A program made the translations under genes and the position numbers. From Prosopocoilus inquinatus (Eukaryota; Arthropoda; Insecta; Coleoptera; Lucanidae): 64,000 nt of DNA. Every line of letters begins with the position of its first letter. Position 1 is the stretch's first letter. This document shows, piece after piece, positions 40,101 to 54,558 of the stretch. Location of the stretch: assembly GCA_036172665.1 (NCBI GenBank), contig JAYKNF010000015.1, positions 1,240,001 to 1,304,000 on the forward strand. Direction: 5' to 3'. The notes under the pieces were generated by a model. It worked only from the letters and a program-made list of their open reading frames with translations, was not told where the DNA came from and did no database searches.

Positions 40101-43100
40101 TTACTTATCTATCATGTTATTTCAAGTTACGATGGACTCCAGTAACTCTGATGTGAGATACAAAGTTTTTATACGCAGCAGAAGCTGGAAATAGTTTTGA
40201 ACGAAACAACATGTATTAGCGTTGTTCCTGTGATGTATCTAATCGATCCTTACTTATCTATCATGTTATTTAACGTTACGATGGACTCCAGTAACTCTGA
40301 TGTGAGATACGAAGTTCTCGGACGCAGCAGGAGCTGGAAATACTTCTGAACGAAACAACACGTATTAGCGTTGTTCCTGTGATGTATCTAATCGATCCTT
40401 ACTTATCTATCTTGTTATTTGAGGTTACGATGCACTCCAGTAACTCTGATGTTAGATACGAAGTTCTCGGACGCAGCAGAAGCTGGAAATAGTTTTGAAC
40501 GAAACAACACGTATTAGCGTTGTTCCTGTGATGTATCTAATCGATCGTTACTTATCTACTATGTTATTTGACGTTTCAACGGACTACAGTAACTCTGATG
40601 TGAGATACGAAGTTCTCGGACTCAGCAATAGCTGGAAATAGTTTTGAACGAAATAACACGTATTAGCGTTATTCCTGTGATGTATCTAATCGATCCTTAC
40701 TTATCTATCATGTTATTTCAAGTTACGATGGACTCCAGTAACTCTGATGTGAGATACCAAGTTTTCGGACGCAGCAGAAGCTGGAAATAGTTTTGAACGA
40801 AACAACACGTATTAGCGTTGTTCCTGTGATGTATCTAATCGATCCTTACTTATCTACTATGTTATTTGACGTTTCAACGAACTCCAGTAACTCTGATGTG
40901 AGATACGAGGTTCTCGGACTCAGCAGGAGCTGGAAATAGTTTTAAACGAAATAACACGTATTAGCGTTGTTCCTGTGATGTATCTAATCGATCCTTACTT
41001 GTCTATCATGTTATTTGACGTTACGATGCACTCCAGTACCTCTGATGTGAGATACAAAGTTCTCGGACGCAGCAGAAGCTGGAAATAGTTTTGAACGAAA
41101 CAACACGTATTGGCGTTGTTCCTGTGATGTATCTAATCGGTCCTTACTTATCTACTATGTTATTTGACGTTTCAACCGACTCCAGTAACTCTGATGTGAG
41201 ATACGAAGTTCTCGGACTCAGCAGGAGCTGGAAATAGTTCTGAACGAAACAACACGTATTAGCGTTGTTCCTGTGATGTATCTAATCGATCCTTACTTAT
41301 CTATTATGTTATTTCAGGTTACGATGGACTCCAGTAACTCTGATGTGAGATACCAAGTTTTCGGACGCAGCAGAAGCTGGAAATAGTTTTGAACGAAACA
41401 ACACGTATTAGCGTTGTTCCTGTGATGTATCTAATCGATCCTTACTTATATATCTTGTTATGTGACGTTACGATGCACTCCAGTAACGCTGATGTGAGAC
41501 ACGAAGTGCTCGGACGCAGCAGAAGCTGGAAATAGTTTTGAACGAAATAACACGTATTAGCGTTGTTCCTGTGATGTATCTAATCGATCCTTACTTATCT
41601 ATCTTGTTATTTGACGTTACGATGGACTCCAGTAACTCTGATTTGAGATACGAAGTTCTCGGACGCAGCAGAAGCTGGAAATAGTTTTGAACGAAACAGC
41701 ACGTATTAGCGTTGTTCCTGTGATGTATCTAATCGATCCTTACTTATCTATCTTGTTATTTGACGTTACGATGCACTCCAGTAACTCTGATGTTAGATAC
41801 GAAGTTCTCGGACGCAGCAGAAGCTGGAAATAGTTTTGAACGAAACAACACGTATTAGCGTTGTTCCTGTGATGTATCTAATCGATCCTTACTTATCTAT
41901 CATGTTATTTCAAGTTACGATGGACTCCAGTAACTCTGATGTGAGATACAAAGTTTTTATACGCAGCAGAAGCTGGAAATAGTTTTGAACGAAACAACAT
42001 GTATTAGCGTTGTTCCTGTGATGTATCTAATCGATCCTTACTTATCTATCATGTTATTTAACGTTACGATGGACTCCAGTAACTCTGATGTGAGATACGA
42101 AGTTCTCGGACGCAGCAGGAGCTGGAAATACTTCTGAACGAAACAACACGTATTAGCGTTGTTCCTGTGATGTATCTAATCGATCCTTACTTATCTATCC
42201 TGTTATTTGAGGTTACGATGCACTCCAGTAACTCTGATGTTAGATACGAAGTTCTCGGACGCAGCAGAAGCTGGAAATAGTTTTGAACGAAACAACACGT
42301 ATTAGCGTTGTTCCTGTGATGTATCTAATCGATCGTTACTTATCTACTATGTTATTTGACGTTTCAACGGACTACAGTAACTCTGATGTGAGATACGAAG
42401 TTCTCGGACTCAGCAATAGCTGGAAATAGTTTTGAACGAAATAACACGTATTAGCGTTATTCCTGTGATGTATCTAATCGATCCTTACTTATCTATCATG
42501 TTATTTCAAGTTACGATGGACTCCAGTAACTCTGATGTGAGATACCAAGTTTTCGGACGCAGCAGAAGCTGGAAATAGTTTTGAACGAAACAACACGTAT
42601 TAGCGTTGTTCCTGTGATGTATCTAATCGATCCTTACTTATCTACTATGTTATTTGACGTTTCAACGAACTCCAGTAACTCTGATGTGAGATACGAGGTT
42701 CTCGGACTCAGCAGGAGCTGGAAATAGTTTTAAACGAAATAACACGTATTAGCGTTGTTCCTGTGATGTATCTAATCGATCCTTACTTGTCTATCATGTT
42801 ATTTGACGTTACGATGCACTCCAGTACCTCTGATGTGAGATACAAAGTTCTCGGACGCAGCAGAAGCTGGAAATAGTTTTGAACGAAACAACACGTATTA
42901 GCGTTGTTCCTGTGATGTATCTAATCGGTCCTTACTTATCTACTATGTTATTTGACGTTTCAACCGACTCCAGTAACTCTGATGTGAGATACGAAGTTCT
43001 CGGACTCAGCAGGAGCTGGAAATAGTTCTGAACGAAACAACACGTATTAGCGTTGTTCCTGTGATGTATCTAATCGATCCTTACTTATCTATTATGTTAT

Positions 43101-45523
43101 TTCAGGTTACGATGGACTCCAGTAACTCTGATGTGAGATACCAAGTTTTCGGACGCAGCAGAAGCTGGAAATAGTTTTGAACGAAACAACACGTATTAGC
43201 GTTGTTCCTGTGATGTATCTAATCGATCCTTACTTATATATCTTGTTATGTGACGTTACGATGCACTCCAGTAACGCTGATGTGAGACACGAAGTGCTCG
43301 GACGCAGCAGAAGCTGGAAATAGTTTTGAACGAAATAACACGTATTAGCGTTGTTCCTGTGATGTATCTAATCGATCCTTACTTATCTATCTTGTTATTT
43401 GACGTTACGATGGACTCCAGTAACTCTGATTTGAGATACGAAGTTCTCGGAAGCAGCAGAAGCTGGAAATAGTTTTGAACGAAACAGCACGTATTAGCGT
43501 TGTTCCTGTGATGTATCTAATCGATCCTTACTTATCTATCTTGTTATTTGACGTTACGATGCACTCCAGTAACTCTGATGTTAGATACGAAGTTCTCGGA
43601 CGCAGCAGAAGCTGGAAATAGTTTTGAACGAAACAACACGTATTAGCGTTGTTCCTGTGATGTATCTAATCGATCCTTACTTATCTATCATGTTATTTCA
43701 AGTTACGATGGACTCCAGTAACTCTGATGTGAGATACAAAGTTTTTATCCGCAGCAGAAGCTGGAAATAGTTTTGAACGAAACAACATGTATTAGCGTTG
43801 TTCCTGTGATGTATCTAATCGATCCTTACTTATCTATCATGTTATTTAACGTTACGATGGACTCCAGTAACTCTGATGTGAGATACGAAGTTCTCGGACG
43901 CAGCAGGAGCTGGAAATACTTCTGAACGAAACAACACGTATTAGCGTTGTTCCTGTGATGTATCTAATCGATCCTTACTTATCTATCATGTTATTTGACT
44001 TTACGATGAACTCCAGTAACTCTGATGTGAGATACGAAGTTCTCGGACTCAGCAGAAGCTGGAAATAGTTTTGAACGAAACAACACGTATTAGCGTTGTT
44101 CCTGTGATGTATCTAATCGATCCTTACGTATCTACTATGTTATTTGACGTTTCAACGAACTCCAGTAACTCTGATGTGAGATACGAGGTTCTCGGACTCA
44201 GCAGGAGCTGGAAATAGTTTTAAACGAAATAACACGTATTAGCGTTGTTCCTGTGATGTATCTAATCGATCCTTACTTGTCTATCATGTTATTTGACGTT
44301 ACGATGCACTCCAGTACCTCTGATGTGAGATACAAAGTTCTCGGACGCAGCAGAAGCTGGAAATAGTTTTGAACGAAACAACACGTATTAGCGTTGTTCC
44401 TGTGATGTATCTAATCGGTCCCCACTTATCTACTATGTTATTTGACGTTTCAACGGACTCCAGTAACTCTGATGTGAGATACGAAGTTCTCGGACTCAGC
44501 AGGAGCTGGAAATAGTTTTGAACCAAACAACACGTATTAGCGTTGTTCCTGTGATGTATCTAATCGATCGTAACTTATCTACTATGTTATTTGACGTTTC
44601 AACGGACTCCAGTAACTCTGATGTGAGATACGAAGTTCTCGGACTCAGCAATAGCTGGAAATAGTTTTGAACGAAACAACACTTATTAGCGTTGTTCCTG
44701 TGATGTATCTAATCGATCCTTACTTATCTATTATGTTATTTCAGGTTACGATGGACTCCAGTAACTCTGATGTGAGATACCAAGTTTTCGGACGCAGCAG
44801 AAGCTGGAAATAGTTTTGAACGAAACAACACGTATTGGCGTTGTTCCTGTGATGTATCTAATCGATCCTTACTTATATATCTTGTTATTTGAAGTTACGA
44901 TGCACTCCAGTAACGCTGATGTGAGACACGAAGTGCTCGGACGCAGCAGAAGCTGGAAATAGTTTTGAACGAAATAACACGTATTAGCGTTGTTCCTGTG
45001 ATGTATCTAATCGATCCTTACTTATCTATCTTGTTATTTGACGTTACGATGGACTCCAGTAACTCTGATTTGAGATACGAAGTTCTCGGACGCAGCAGAA
45101 GCTGGACATAGTTTTGAACGAAACAGCACGTATTAGCGTTGTTCCTGTGATGTATCTAATCGATCCTTACCTATCTATCTTGTTATTTGAGGTTACGATG
45201 CACTCCAGTAACTCTGATGTTAGATACGAAGTTCTCGGACGCAGCAGAAGCTGGAAATAGTTTTGAACGAAACAACACGTATTAGCGTTGTTCCTGTGAT
45301 GTATCTAATCGATCGTTACTTATCTACTATGTTATTTGACGTTTCAACGGACTACAGTAACTCTGATGTGAGATACGAAGTTCTCGGACTCAGCAATAGC
45401 TGGAAATAGTTTTGAACGAAATAACACGTATTAGCGTTATTCCTGTGATGTATCTAATCGATCCTTACTTATCTATCATGTTATTTAACGTTACGATGCA
45501 CTCCAGTAACTCTAATGTGAGAT
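37193..45523 (+). repeat. 8,343-bp tandem block B, copy 2
   Basis: Directly follows copy 1, and its order of variants is identical as far as I could read it. The right end is near 45523, where GATACCAAGTTTTCGG replaces the GATACAAAGTTCTCGG that sits at 37190. The 1,788 bp units lie at about 38878-40665, 40666-42453 and 42454-43983 (truncated), and private variants of each unit are preserved: ATTGGCG near 41110, TATCCTG near 42197 and CTCGGAAGCAGC near 43447. Identity this high over 8.3 kb means a very recent duplication or an assembly artefact. Confidence 0.92.
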
Positions 45524-46549
45524 ACCAAGTTTTCGGACGCAGCAGAAGCTGGAAATAGTTTTGAACGAAACAACAGTATTAGCGTTGTTCCTGTGATGTA
45601 TCTAATCGATCCTTATTTATCTACTATGTTATTTGACGTTTCAACGGACTCCAGTAACTCTGATGTGAGATACGAAGTTCTCGGACGCAGCAGGAGCTGG
45701 AAATACTTCTGAACGAAACAACACGTATTAGCGTTGTTCCTGTGATGTATCTAATCGATCCTTACTTATCTATCATGTTATTTGACTTTACGATGAACTC
45801 CAGTAACTCTGATGTGAGATACGAAGTTCTCGGACTCAGCAGGAGCTGGAAATAGTTTTGAACGAAATAACACGTATTAGCGTTGTTCCTGTGATGTATC
45901 TAATCGATCCTTATTTATCTACTATGTTATTTGACGTTTCAACGGACTCCAGTAACTCTGATGTGAGATACGAGGTTCTCGGACTCAGCAGGAGCTGGAA
46001 ATAGTTTTGAACGAAACAACACGTATTAGCGTTGTTCCTGTGATGTATCTAATCGATCCTTACTTATCTATCATGTTATTTGACGTTACGATGCACTCCA
46101 GTACCTCTGATGTGAGATACGATGTTCTCGGACGCAGCAGAAGCTGGAAATAGTTTTGAAGGAAAAAACACGTATTAGCGTTGTTCCTGTGATGTATCTA
46201 ATCGGTCCTTACTTATCGACTATGTTATTTGACGTTTCAACCGACTCCAGTAACTCTGATGTGAGATACGAAGTTCTCGGACGCAGCAGGAGCTGGAAAT
46301 AGTTCTGAACGAAACAACACGTATTAGCGTTGTTCCTGTGATGTATCTAATCGATCCTTACTTATCTATCATGTTATTTCAAGTTACGATGGACTCCAGT
46401 AACTCTGATGTGAGATACAAAGTTTTTATACGCAGCAGAAGCTGGAAATAGTTTTGAACGAAACAACATGTATTAGCGTTGTTCCTGTGATGTATCTAAT
46501 CGATCCTTACTTATCTATCATGTTATTTAACGTTACGATGGACTCCAGT
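45524..46549 (+). repeat. Linking segment after block B, repeated at 53.4-54.6 kb
   Basis: About seven monomers. With the end of block B (from about 45380) it matches 53418-54558: the CTCTAATGTG variant at 45514 recurs at 53552, and the GGAAAAAACACG start at 46161 recurs at 54199, both 8,038 bp apart. The match stops near 46519/54558. A single-base insertion, GTAAACTCTG near 54440, marks the right-hand copy. Confidence 0.8.
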
Positions 46550-47730
46550 AACTCTGATGTGAGATACGAAGTTCTCGGACGCAGCAGGAGCTGGAAATAG
46601 TTCTGAACGAAACAACACGTATTAGCGTTGTTCCTGTGATGTATCTAATCGATCCTTACTTATCTATCATGTTATTTCAAGTTACGATGTACTCCAGTAA
46701 CTCTGATGTGAGATACCAAATTTTCGGACGCAGCAGAAGCTGGAAATAGTTTTGAACGAAACAACAGTATTAGCGTTGTTCCTGTGATGTATCTAATCGA
46801 TCCTTACTTATCTATCATGTTATTTGACGTTACCATGCACTCCAGTACCTCTGATGTGAGACACAAAGTTCTCGGACGCAGCTGAAGCTGGAAATAGTTT
46901 TGAACGAAAAAACACGTATTAGCGTTGTTCCTGTGATGTATCTAATCGATCCTTACTTATCTATCTTGTTATTTGACGTTACGATGCACTCCAGTAACTC
47001 TGATGTGAGATACGAAGTTCTCGGACGCAGCAGAAGCTGGAAATAGTTTTGAACGAAACAACACGTATTAGCGTTGTTCCTGTGATGCATCTAATCGATC
47101 CTTACTTATCTATCTTGTTATTTGAAGTTTCGATGCACTCCAGTAACTCTGATGTGAGATACGATGTTCTCGGACGCAGCAGGAGCTGGAAATAGTTTTG
47201 AATGAAACAACATGTATTAGCGTTGTTCCTGCGATGTATCTAATCGATCCTTACTTATCTACTATGTTATTTGACGTTTCAACGGACTCCAGTAACTGTG
47301 ATGTGAGATACGATGTTCTCGGACGCAGCAGGAGCTGGAAATAGTTCTGAACGAAACAACACGTATTAGCGTTGTTCCTGTGATGTATCTAATCGATCCT
47401 TACTTATCTATCATGTTATTTCAGGTTACGATGGACTCCAGTAACTCTGATGTGAGATACCAAGTTTTCGGACGCAGCAGAAGCTGGAAATAGTTTTGAA
47501 AGAAACAACACGTATTAGCGTTGTTCCTGTGATGTATCTAATCGATCCTTACTTATCTATCTTGTTATTTGACGTTACGATGCACTCCAGTAACTCTGAT
47601 GTGAGACACGAAGTGCTCGGACGCAGCAGAAGCTGGAAATAGTTTTGAACGAAATAACACGTATTAGCGTTGTTCCTGTGATGTATCTAATCGATCCTTA
47701 CTTATCTACTTTGTTATTTCACGTTTCAAC
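46550..47730 (+). repeat. Segment upstream of block A copy 2, repeated at 55.9 kb
   Basis: It matches 55930-57110 at an offset of 9,380 bp. Shared markers are GATGTACTCC near 46687 and 56067, TTACCATGCACTCC near 46831, GAGACACAAAG near 46858, CCTGTGATGCATC near 47079, and CCTGCGATG at 47228 and 56608. The left edge is sharp: upstream of about 46550 the two copies belong to different monomer classes. One difference is GCAGCTGAAGC near 46879 where the right copy has GCAGCAGAAGC. Confidence 0.83.
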
Positions 47731-50700
47731 GGACTCCAGTAACTCTGATGTGAGATAAGAAGTTCTCGGACGCAGCAGAAGCTGGAAATAGTTTTGAATG
47801 AAACAACATGTATTAGCGTTGTTCCTGTGATGTATCTAATCGATCCTTACTTATCTATCATGTTATTTGACGTTACGATGCACTCCAGTACCTCTGATGT
47901 GAGATACAAAGTTCTCGGACGCACCAGAAGCTGGAAATAGTTTTGAACGAAAAAACACGTATTAGCGTTGTTCCTGTGATGTATCTAATCGATCCTTACT
48001 TATCTACTATGTTATTTCACGTTTCAACGGACTCCAGTAACTCTGATGTGAGATACGAGGTTCTCGGACTCAGCAGGAGCTGGAAATAGTTTTGAACGAA
48101 ATAACACGTATTATCGTTGTTCCTGTGATGTATCTAATCGATCCTTACTTATCTATCTTGTTATTTGACGTTACGATGGACGCCAGTAACTCTGATTTGA
48201 GATACGAAGTTTTCGGACGCAGCAGAAGCTGGAAATAGTTTTGAACGAAACAGCACTTATTAGCGTTGTTCCTGTGATGTATCTAATCGATCCTTATTTA
48301 TCTATCATGTTATTTCACGTTACGATGGACTAAAGTAACTCTGTTATGAGATACCAAGTTTTCGGACGCAGCAGAAGCTGGAAATTGTTTTGAACGAAAC
48401 AACACGTATTAGCGTGGTTCCTGTGATGTATCTAATCGTTCCTTACTTATCTATCATGTTATTTCAAGTTACGATGGACTCCAGTAACTGATGTGAGATA
48501 CCAAGTTTTCGGACGCAGCAGAAGCTGGAAATAGTTTTGAACGAAACAACACGTATTAGCGTTGTTCCTGTGATGTATCTAATCGATCCTTACTTATCTA
48601 TCATGTTATTTGACGTTACGATGCACTCCAGTACCTCTGATGTGAGATACAAAGTTCTCGGACGCAGCAGAAGCTGGAAATAGTTTTGAACGAAAAAACA
48701 CGTATTAGCGTTGTTCCTGTGATGTATCTAATCGATCCTTACTTATCTATCTTGCTATTTGACGTTACGATGCACTCCAGTAACTCTGATGTGAGATACG
48801 AAGTTCTCGGACGCAGCAGAAGCTGGAAATAGTTTTGAACGAAACAACACGTATTAGCGTTGTTCCTGTGATGTATCTAATCGGTCCTTACTTATCTACT
48901 ATGTTATTTGACATTTCAACGGACTCCAGTAACTCTGATGTGAGATACGAAGTTCTCGGACGCAGCAGAAGCTGGAAATAGTTTTGAACGAAACAACACG
49001 TATTAGCGTTGTTCCTGTGATGTATCTAATCGATCCTTACTTATCTATCATGTTATTTCAAGTTACGATGGACTCCAGTAACTCTGATGTGAGATACGAA
49101 GTTCTCGGACGCAGCAGGAGCTGGAAATAGTTCTGAACGAAACAACACGTATTAACGTTGTTCCTGTGATGTATCTAATCGATCCTTACTTATCTACTAT
49201 GTTATTTCACGTTTCAACGGACTCCAGTAACTGTGATGTGAGATACGTTCTCGGACGCAGCAGGAGCTTAAAATAGTTCTGAACGAAACAACACGTATTA
49301 GCGTTGTTCCTGTGATGTATCTAATCGATCCTTACTTATCTATCATGTTATTTCAAGTTATGATGGACTCCAGTAACTCTGATGTGAGATACAAAGTTTT
49401 CGGACGCAGCAGAAGCTGGAAATAGTTTTGAACGAAAAAACACGTATTAGCGTTGTTCCTGTGATGTATCTAATCGATCCTTACTTATCTATCTTGTTAT
49501 TTGACGTTACGATGCACTCCAGTAACTCTGATGTGAGATACGAAGTGCTCGGACGCAGCAGAAGCTGGAAATAGTTTTGAACGAAATAACACGTATTAGC
49601 GTTGTTCCTGTGATGTATCTAATCGATAATTACTTATCTATCTTGTTATTTGACGTTACGATGGACTCCAGTAACTCTGATGTGAGATACGAAGTTCTCG
49701 GACGCAGCAGGAGCTGGAAATAGTTCTGAACGAAACAACACGTATTAGCGTTGTTCCTTTGATGTATCTAATCGATCCTTACTTATCTATCATGTTATTT
49801 GACTTTACGATGCACTCCAGTAACTCTGATGTGAGATACGAAGTTCTCGGACGCAGCAAAAGCTGGAAATAGTTTTGAACGAAACAACACGTATTAGCGT
49901 TGTTCCTGTGATGTATCTAATCGATCCTTACTTATCTATCTTGTTATTTGACGGTACGATGCACTCCAGTAACTCTGATGTGAGATAAGAAGTTCTCGGA
50001 CGCAGCAGAAGCTGGAAATAGTTTTGAATGAAACAACATGTATTAGCGTTGTTCCTGCGATGTATCTAATCGATCCTTACTTATCTACTATGTTATTTGA
50101 CGTTTCAACGGACTCCAGTAACTGTGATGTGAGATACGATGTTCTCGGGCGCAGCATTAGCTGGAAATAGTTCTGAACGAAACAACACGTATTAGCGTTG
50201 TTCCTGTAATGTATCTAAACGATCCTTACTTATCTATTATGTTATTTCAGGTTACGATGGACTCCAGTAACTCTGATGTGAGATACCAAGTTTTCGGACG
50301 CAGCAGAAGCTGGAAATAGTTTTGAACGAAACAACACGTATTAGCGTTGTTCCTGTGATGTATCTAATCGATCCTTACTTATATATCTTGTTATTTGACG
50401 TTACGATGCACTCCAGTAACGCTGATGTGAGACACGAAGTGCTCGAACGCAGCAGAAGCTGGAAATAGTTTTGAACGAAATAACACGTATTAGCGTTGTT
50501 CCTGTGATGTATCTAATCGATCCTTACTTATCTATCTTGTTATTTGACGTTACGATGGACTCCAGTAACTCTGATTTGAGATACGAAGTTCTCGGACTCA
50601 GCAGGAGCTGGAAATAGTTTTGAACGAAATAACACGTATTAGCGTTGTTCCTGTGATGTATCTAATCGATCGTTACTTATCTACTATGTTATTTGACGTT

Positions 50701-51616
50701 TCAACGGACTCCAGTAACTCTGATGTGAGATACGATGTTCTCGGACGCAGCAGGAGCTGGAAATACTTCTGAACGAAACAACACGTATTAGCGTTGTTCC
50801 TGTGATGTATCTAATCGATCCTTACTTATCTATCATGTTATTTGACTTTACGATGAACTCCAGTAACTCTGATGTGAGATACGAAGTTCTCGGACTCAGC
50901 AGGAGCTGGAAATAGTTTTGAACGAAATAACACGTATTAGCGTTGTTCCTGTGATGTATCTAATCGATCCTTATTTATCTACTATGTTATTTGACGTTTC
51001 AACGGACTCCAGTAACTCTGATGTGAGATACGAGGTTCTCGGACTCAGCAGGAGCTGGAAATAGTTTTGAACGAAACAACACGTATTAGCGTTGTTCCTG
51101 TGATGTATCTAATCGATCCTTACTAATCTATCATGTTATTTGACGTTACGATGCACTCCAGTACCTCTGATGTGAGATACGATGTTCTCGGACGCAGCAG
51201 AAGCTGGAAATAGTTTTGAAGGAAAAAACACGTATTAGCGTTGTTCCTGTGATGTATCTAATCGATCCTTACTTATCTGTCATGTTATTTGACGTTACGA
51301 TGCACTCCAGTACCTCTGATGTGAGATACGAAGTTCTCGGACGTAGCAGAAGCTGGAAATAGTTTTGAACGAAAAAACACGTATTAGCGTTGTTCCTGTG
51401 ATGTATCTAATCGGTCCTTACTTATCGACTATGTTATTTGACGTTTCAACCGACTCCAGTAACTCTGATGTGAGATACGAAGTTCTCGGACGCAGCAGGA
51501 GCTGGAAATAGTTTTGAACGAAACAACAGTATTAGCGTTGTTCCTGTGATGTATCTAATCGATCCTTACTTATCTATCATGTTATTTCAAGTTACGATGG
51601 ACTCCAGTAACTCTGA
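47731..51616 (+). repeat. 4-kb block A, copy 2
   Basis: It matches block A copy 1 at offsets 21,301, then 21,149, then 21,298 bp. The changes are a 3-bp deletion (GATACGTTCTCGG near 49243), loss of one monomer near 49.9 kb, and presence of one extra monomer near 50.3 kb. Shared markers are GCACCAGAAGC at 47921, CTGTTATGAG near 48340, CAGTAACTGATG near 48483, CCTGCGATG at 50054 and TACTAATC at 51121. Private changes are CCTGTAATG near 50203 and ATCGATAATTACTT near 49622. The block ends near 51616 by switching to sequence from the tail of block B. Confidence 0.83.
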
Positions 51617-53417
51617 TTTGAGATACGAAGTTCTCGGACGCAGCAGAAGCTGGAAATAGTTTTGAACGAAACAGCACGTATTAGCGTTGTTCCTGTGATG
51701 TATCTAATCGATCCTTACTTATCTATCTTGTTATTTGACGTTACGATGCACTCCAGTAACTCTGATGTTAGATACGAAGTTCTCGGACGCAGCAGAAGCT
51801 GGAAATAGTTTTGAACGAAACAACACGTATTAGCGTTGTTCCTGTGATGTATCTAATCGATCCTTACTTATCTATCATGTTATTTCAAGTTACGATGGAC
51901 TCCAGTAACTCTGATGTGAGATACAAAGTTTTTATACGCAGCAGAAGCTGGAAATAGTTTTGAACGAAACAACATGTATTAGCGTTGTTCCTGTGATGTA
52001 TCTAATCGATCCTTACTTATCTATCATGTTATTTAACGTTACGATGGACTCCAGTAACTCTGATGTGAGATACGAAGTTCTCGGACGCAGCAGGAGCTGG
52101 AAATACTTCTGAACGAAACAACACGTATTAGCGTTGTTCCTGTGATGTATCTAATCGATCCTTACTTATCTATCATGTTATTTGACTTTACGATGAACTC
52201 CAGTAACTCTGATGTGAGATACGAAGTTCTCGGACTCAGCAGAAGCTGGAAATAGTTTTGAACGAAACAACACGTATTAGCGTTGTTCCTGTGATGTATC
52301 TAATCGATCCTTACTTATCTACTATGTTATTTGACGTTTCAACGAACTCCAGTAACTCTGATGTGAGATACGAGGTTCTCGGACTCAGCAGGAGCTGGAA
52401 ATAGTTTTAAACGAAATAACACGTATTAGCGTTGTTCCTGTGATGTATCTAATCGATCCTTACTTGTCTATCATGTTATTTGACGTTACGATGCACTCCA
52501 GTACCTCTGATGTGAGATACAAAGTTCTCGGACGCAGCAGAAGCTGGAAATAGTTTTGAACGAAACAACACGTATTAGCGTTGTTCCTGTGATGTATCTA
52601 ATCGGTCCTTACTTATCTACTATGTTATTTGACGTTTCAACGGACTCCAGTAACTCTGATGTGAGATACGAAGTTCTCGGATTCAGCAGGAGCTGGAAAT
52701 AGTTTTGAACCAAACAACACGTATTAGCGTTGTTTCTGTGATGTATCTAATCGATCGTAACTTATCTACTATGTTATTTGACGTTTCAACGGACTCCAGT
52801 AACTCTGATGTGAGATACGAAGTTCTCGGACTCAGCAATAGCTGGAAATAGTTTTGAACGAAACAACACTTATTAGCGTTGTTCCTGTGATGTATCTAAT
52901 CGATCCTTACTTATCTATTATGTTATTTCAGGTTACGATGGACTCCAGTAACTCTGATGTGAGATACCAAGTTTTCGGACGCAGCAGAAGCTGGAAATAG
53001 TTTTGAACGAAACAACACGTATTGGCGTTGTTCCTGTGATGTATCTAATCGATCCTTACTTATATATCTTGTTATTTGAAGTTACGATGCACTCCAGTAA
53101 CGCTGATGTGAGACACGAAGTGCTCGGACGCAGCAGAAGCTGGAAATAGTTTTGAACGAAATAACACGTATTAGCGTTGTTCCTGTGATGTATCTAATCG
53201 ATCCTTACTTATCTATCTTGTTATTTGACGTTACGATGGACTCCAGTAACTCTGATTTGAGATACGAAGTTCTCGGACGCAGCAGAAGCTGGAAATAGTT
53301 TTGAACGAAATAACACGTATTAGCGTTGTTCCTGTGATGTATCTAATCGATCCTTACTTATCTATCTTGTTATTTGACGTTACGATGGACTCCAGTAACT
53401 CTGATTTGAGATACGAA
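51617..53417 (+). repeat. Block B tail joined directly to block A (internal deletion form)
   Basis: GATTTG at 51615 aligns with 35085 in block B copy 1 (offset 16,530), and GAACCAAAC at about 52708 aligns with 36178 at the same offset. Compared with block B, the head-to-middle part with the tandem 1,788 bp units is absent. Near 53300-53400 a GATTTGAG monomer appears twice in succession, and one monomer is missing relative to 44.5-45.4 kb. Confidence 0.78.
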
Positions 53418-54558
53418 GTTCTCGGACTCAGCAATAGCTGGAAATAGTTTTGAACGAAATAACACGTATTAGCGTTATTCCTGTGATGTATCTAATCGAT
53501 CCTTACTTATCTATCATGTTATTTAACGTTACGATGCACTCCAGTAACTCTAATGTGAGATACCAAGTTTTCGGACGCAGCAGAAGCTGGAAATAGTTTT
53601 GAACGAAACAACAGTATTAGCGTTGTTCCTGTGATGTATCTAATCGATCCTTATTTATCTACTATGTTATTTGACGTTTCAACGGACTCCAGTAACTCTG
53701 ATGTGAGATACGAAGTTCTCGGACGCAGCAGGAGCTGGAAATACTTCTGAACGAAACAACACGTATTAGCGTTGTTCCTGTGATGTATCTAATCGATCCT
53801 TACTTATCTATCATGTTATTTGACTTTACGATGAACTCCAGTAACTCTGATGTGAGATACGAAGTTCTCGGACTCAGCAGGAGCTGGAAATAGTTTTGAA
53901 CGAAATAACACGTATTAGCGTTGTTCCTGTGATGTATCTAATCGATCCTTATTTATCTACTATGTTATTTGACGTTTCAACGGACTCCAGTAACTCTGAT
54001 GTGAGATACGAGGTTCTCGGACTCAGCAGGAGCTGGAAATAGTTTTGAACGAAACAACACGTATTAGCGTTGTTCCTGTGATGTATCTAATCGATCCTTA
54101 CTTATCTATCATGTTATTTGACGTTACGATGCACTCCAGTACCTCTGATGTGAGATACGATGTTCTCGGACGCAGCAGAAGCTGGAAATAGTTTTGAAGG
54201 AAAAAACACGTATTAGCGTTGTTCCTGTGATGTATCTAATCGGTCCTTACTTATCGACTATGTTATTTGACGTTTCAACCGACTCCAGTAACTCTGATGT
54301 GAGATACGAAGTTCTCGGACGCAGCAGGAGCTGGAAATAGTTCTGAACGAAACAACACGTATTAGCGTTGTTCCTGTGATGTATCTAATCGATCCTTACT
54401 TATCTATCATGTTATTTCAAGTTACGATGGACTCCAGTAAACTCTGATGTGAGATACAAAGTTTTTATACGCAGCAGAAGCTGGAAATAGTTTTGAACGA
54501 AACAACATGTATTAGCGTTGTTCCTGTGATGTATCTAATCGATCCTTACTTATCTATC
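53418..54558 (+). repeat. Second copy of the 45.4-46.5 kb linking segment
   Basis: Same variant order as 45380-46519 at an offset of 8,038 bp (8,039 after a one-base insertion near 54440). Markers are CTCTAATGTG at 53549, CAACAGTATT near 53608, GACTTTACGATGAACTCC near 53823, GAAGGAAAAAAC near 54197 and the ATCGACTATG monomer near 54254. Confidence 0.8.
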
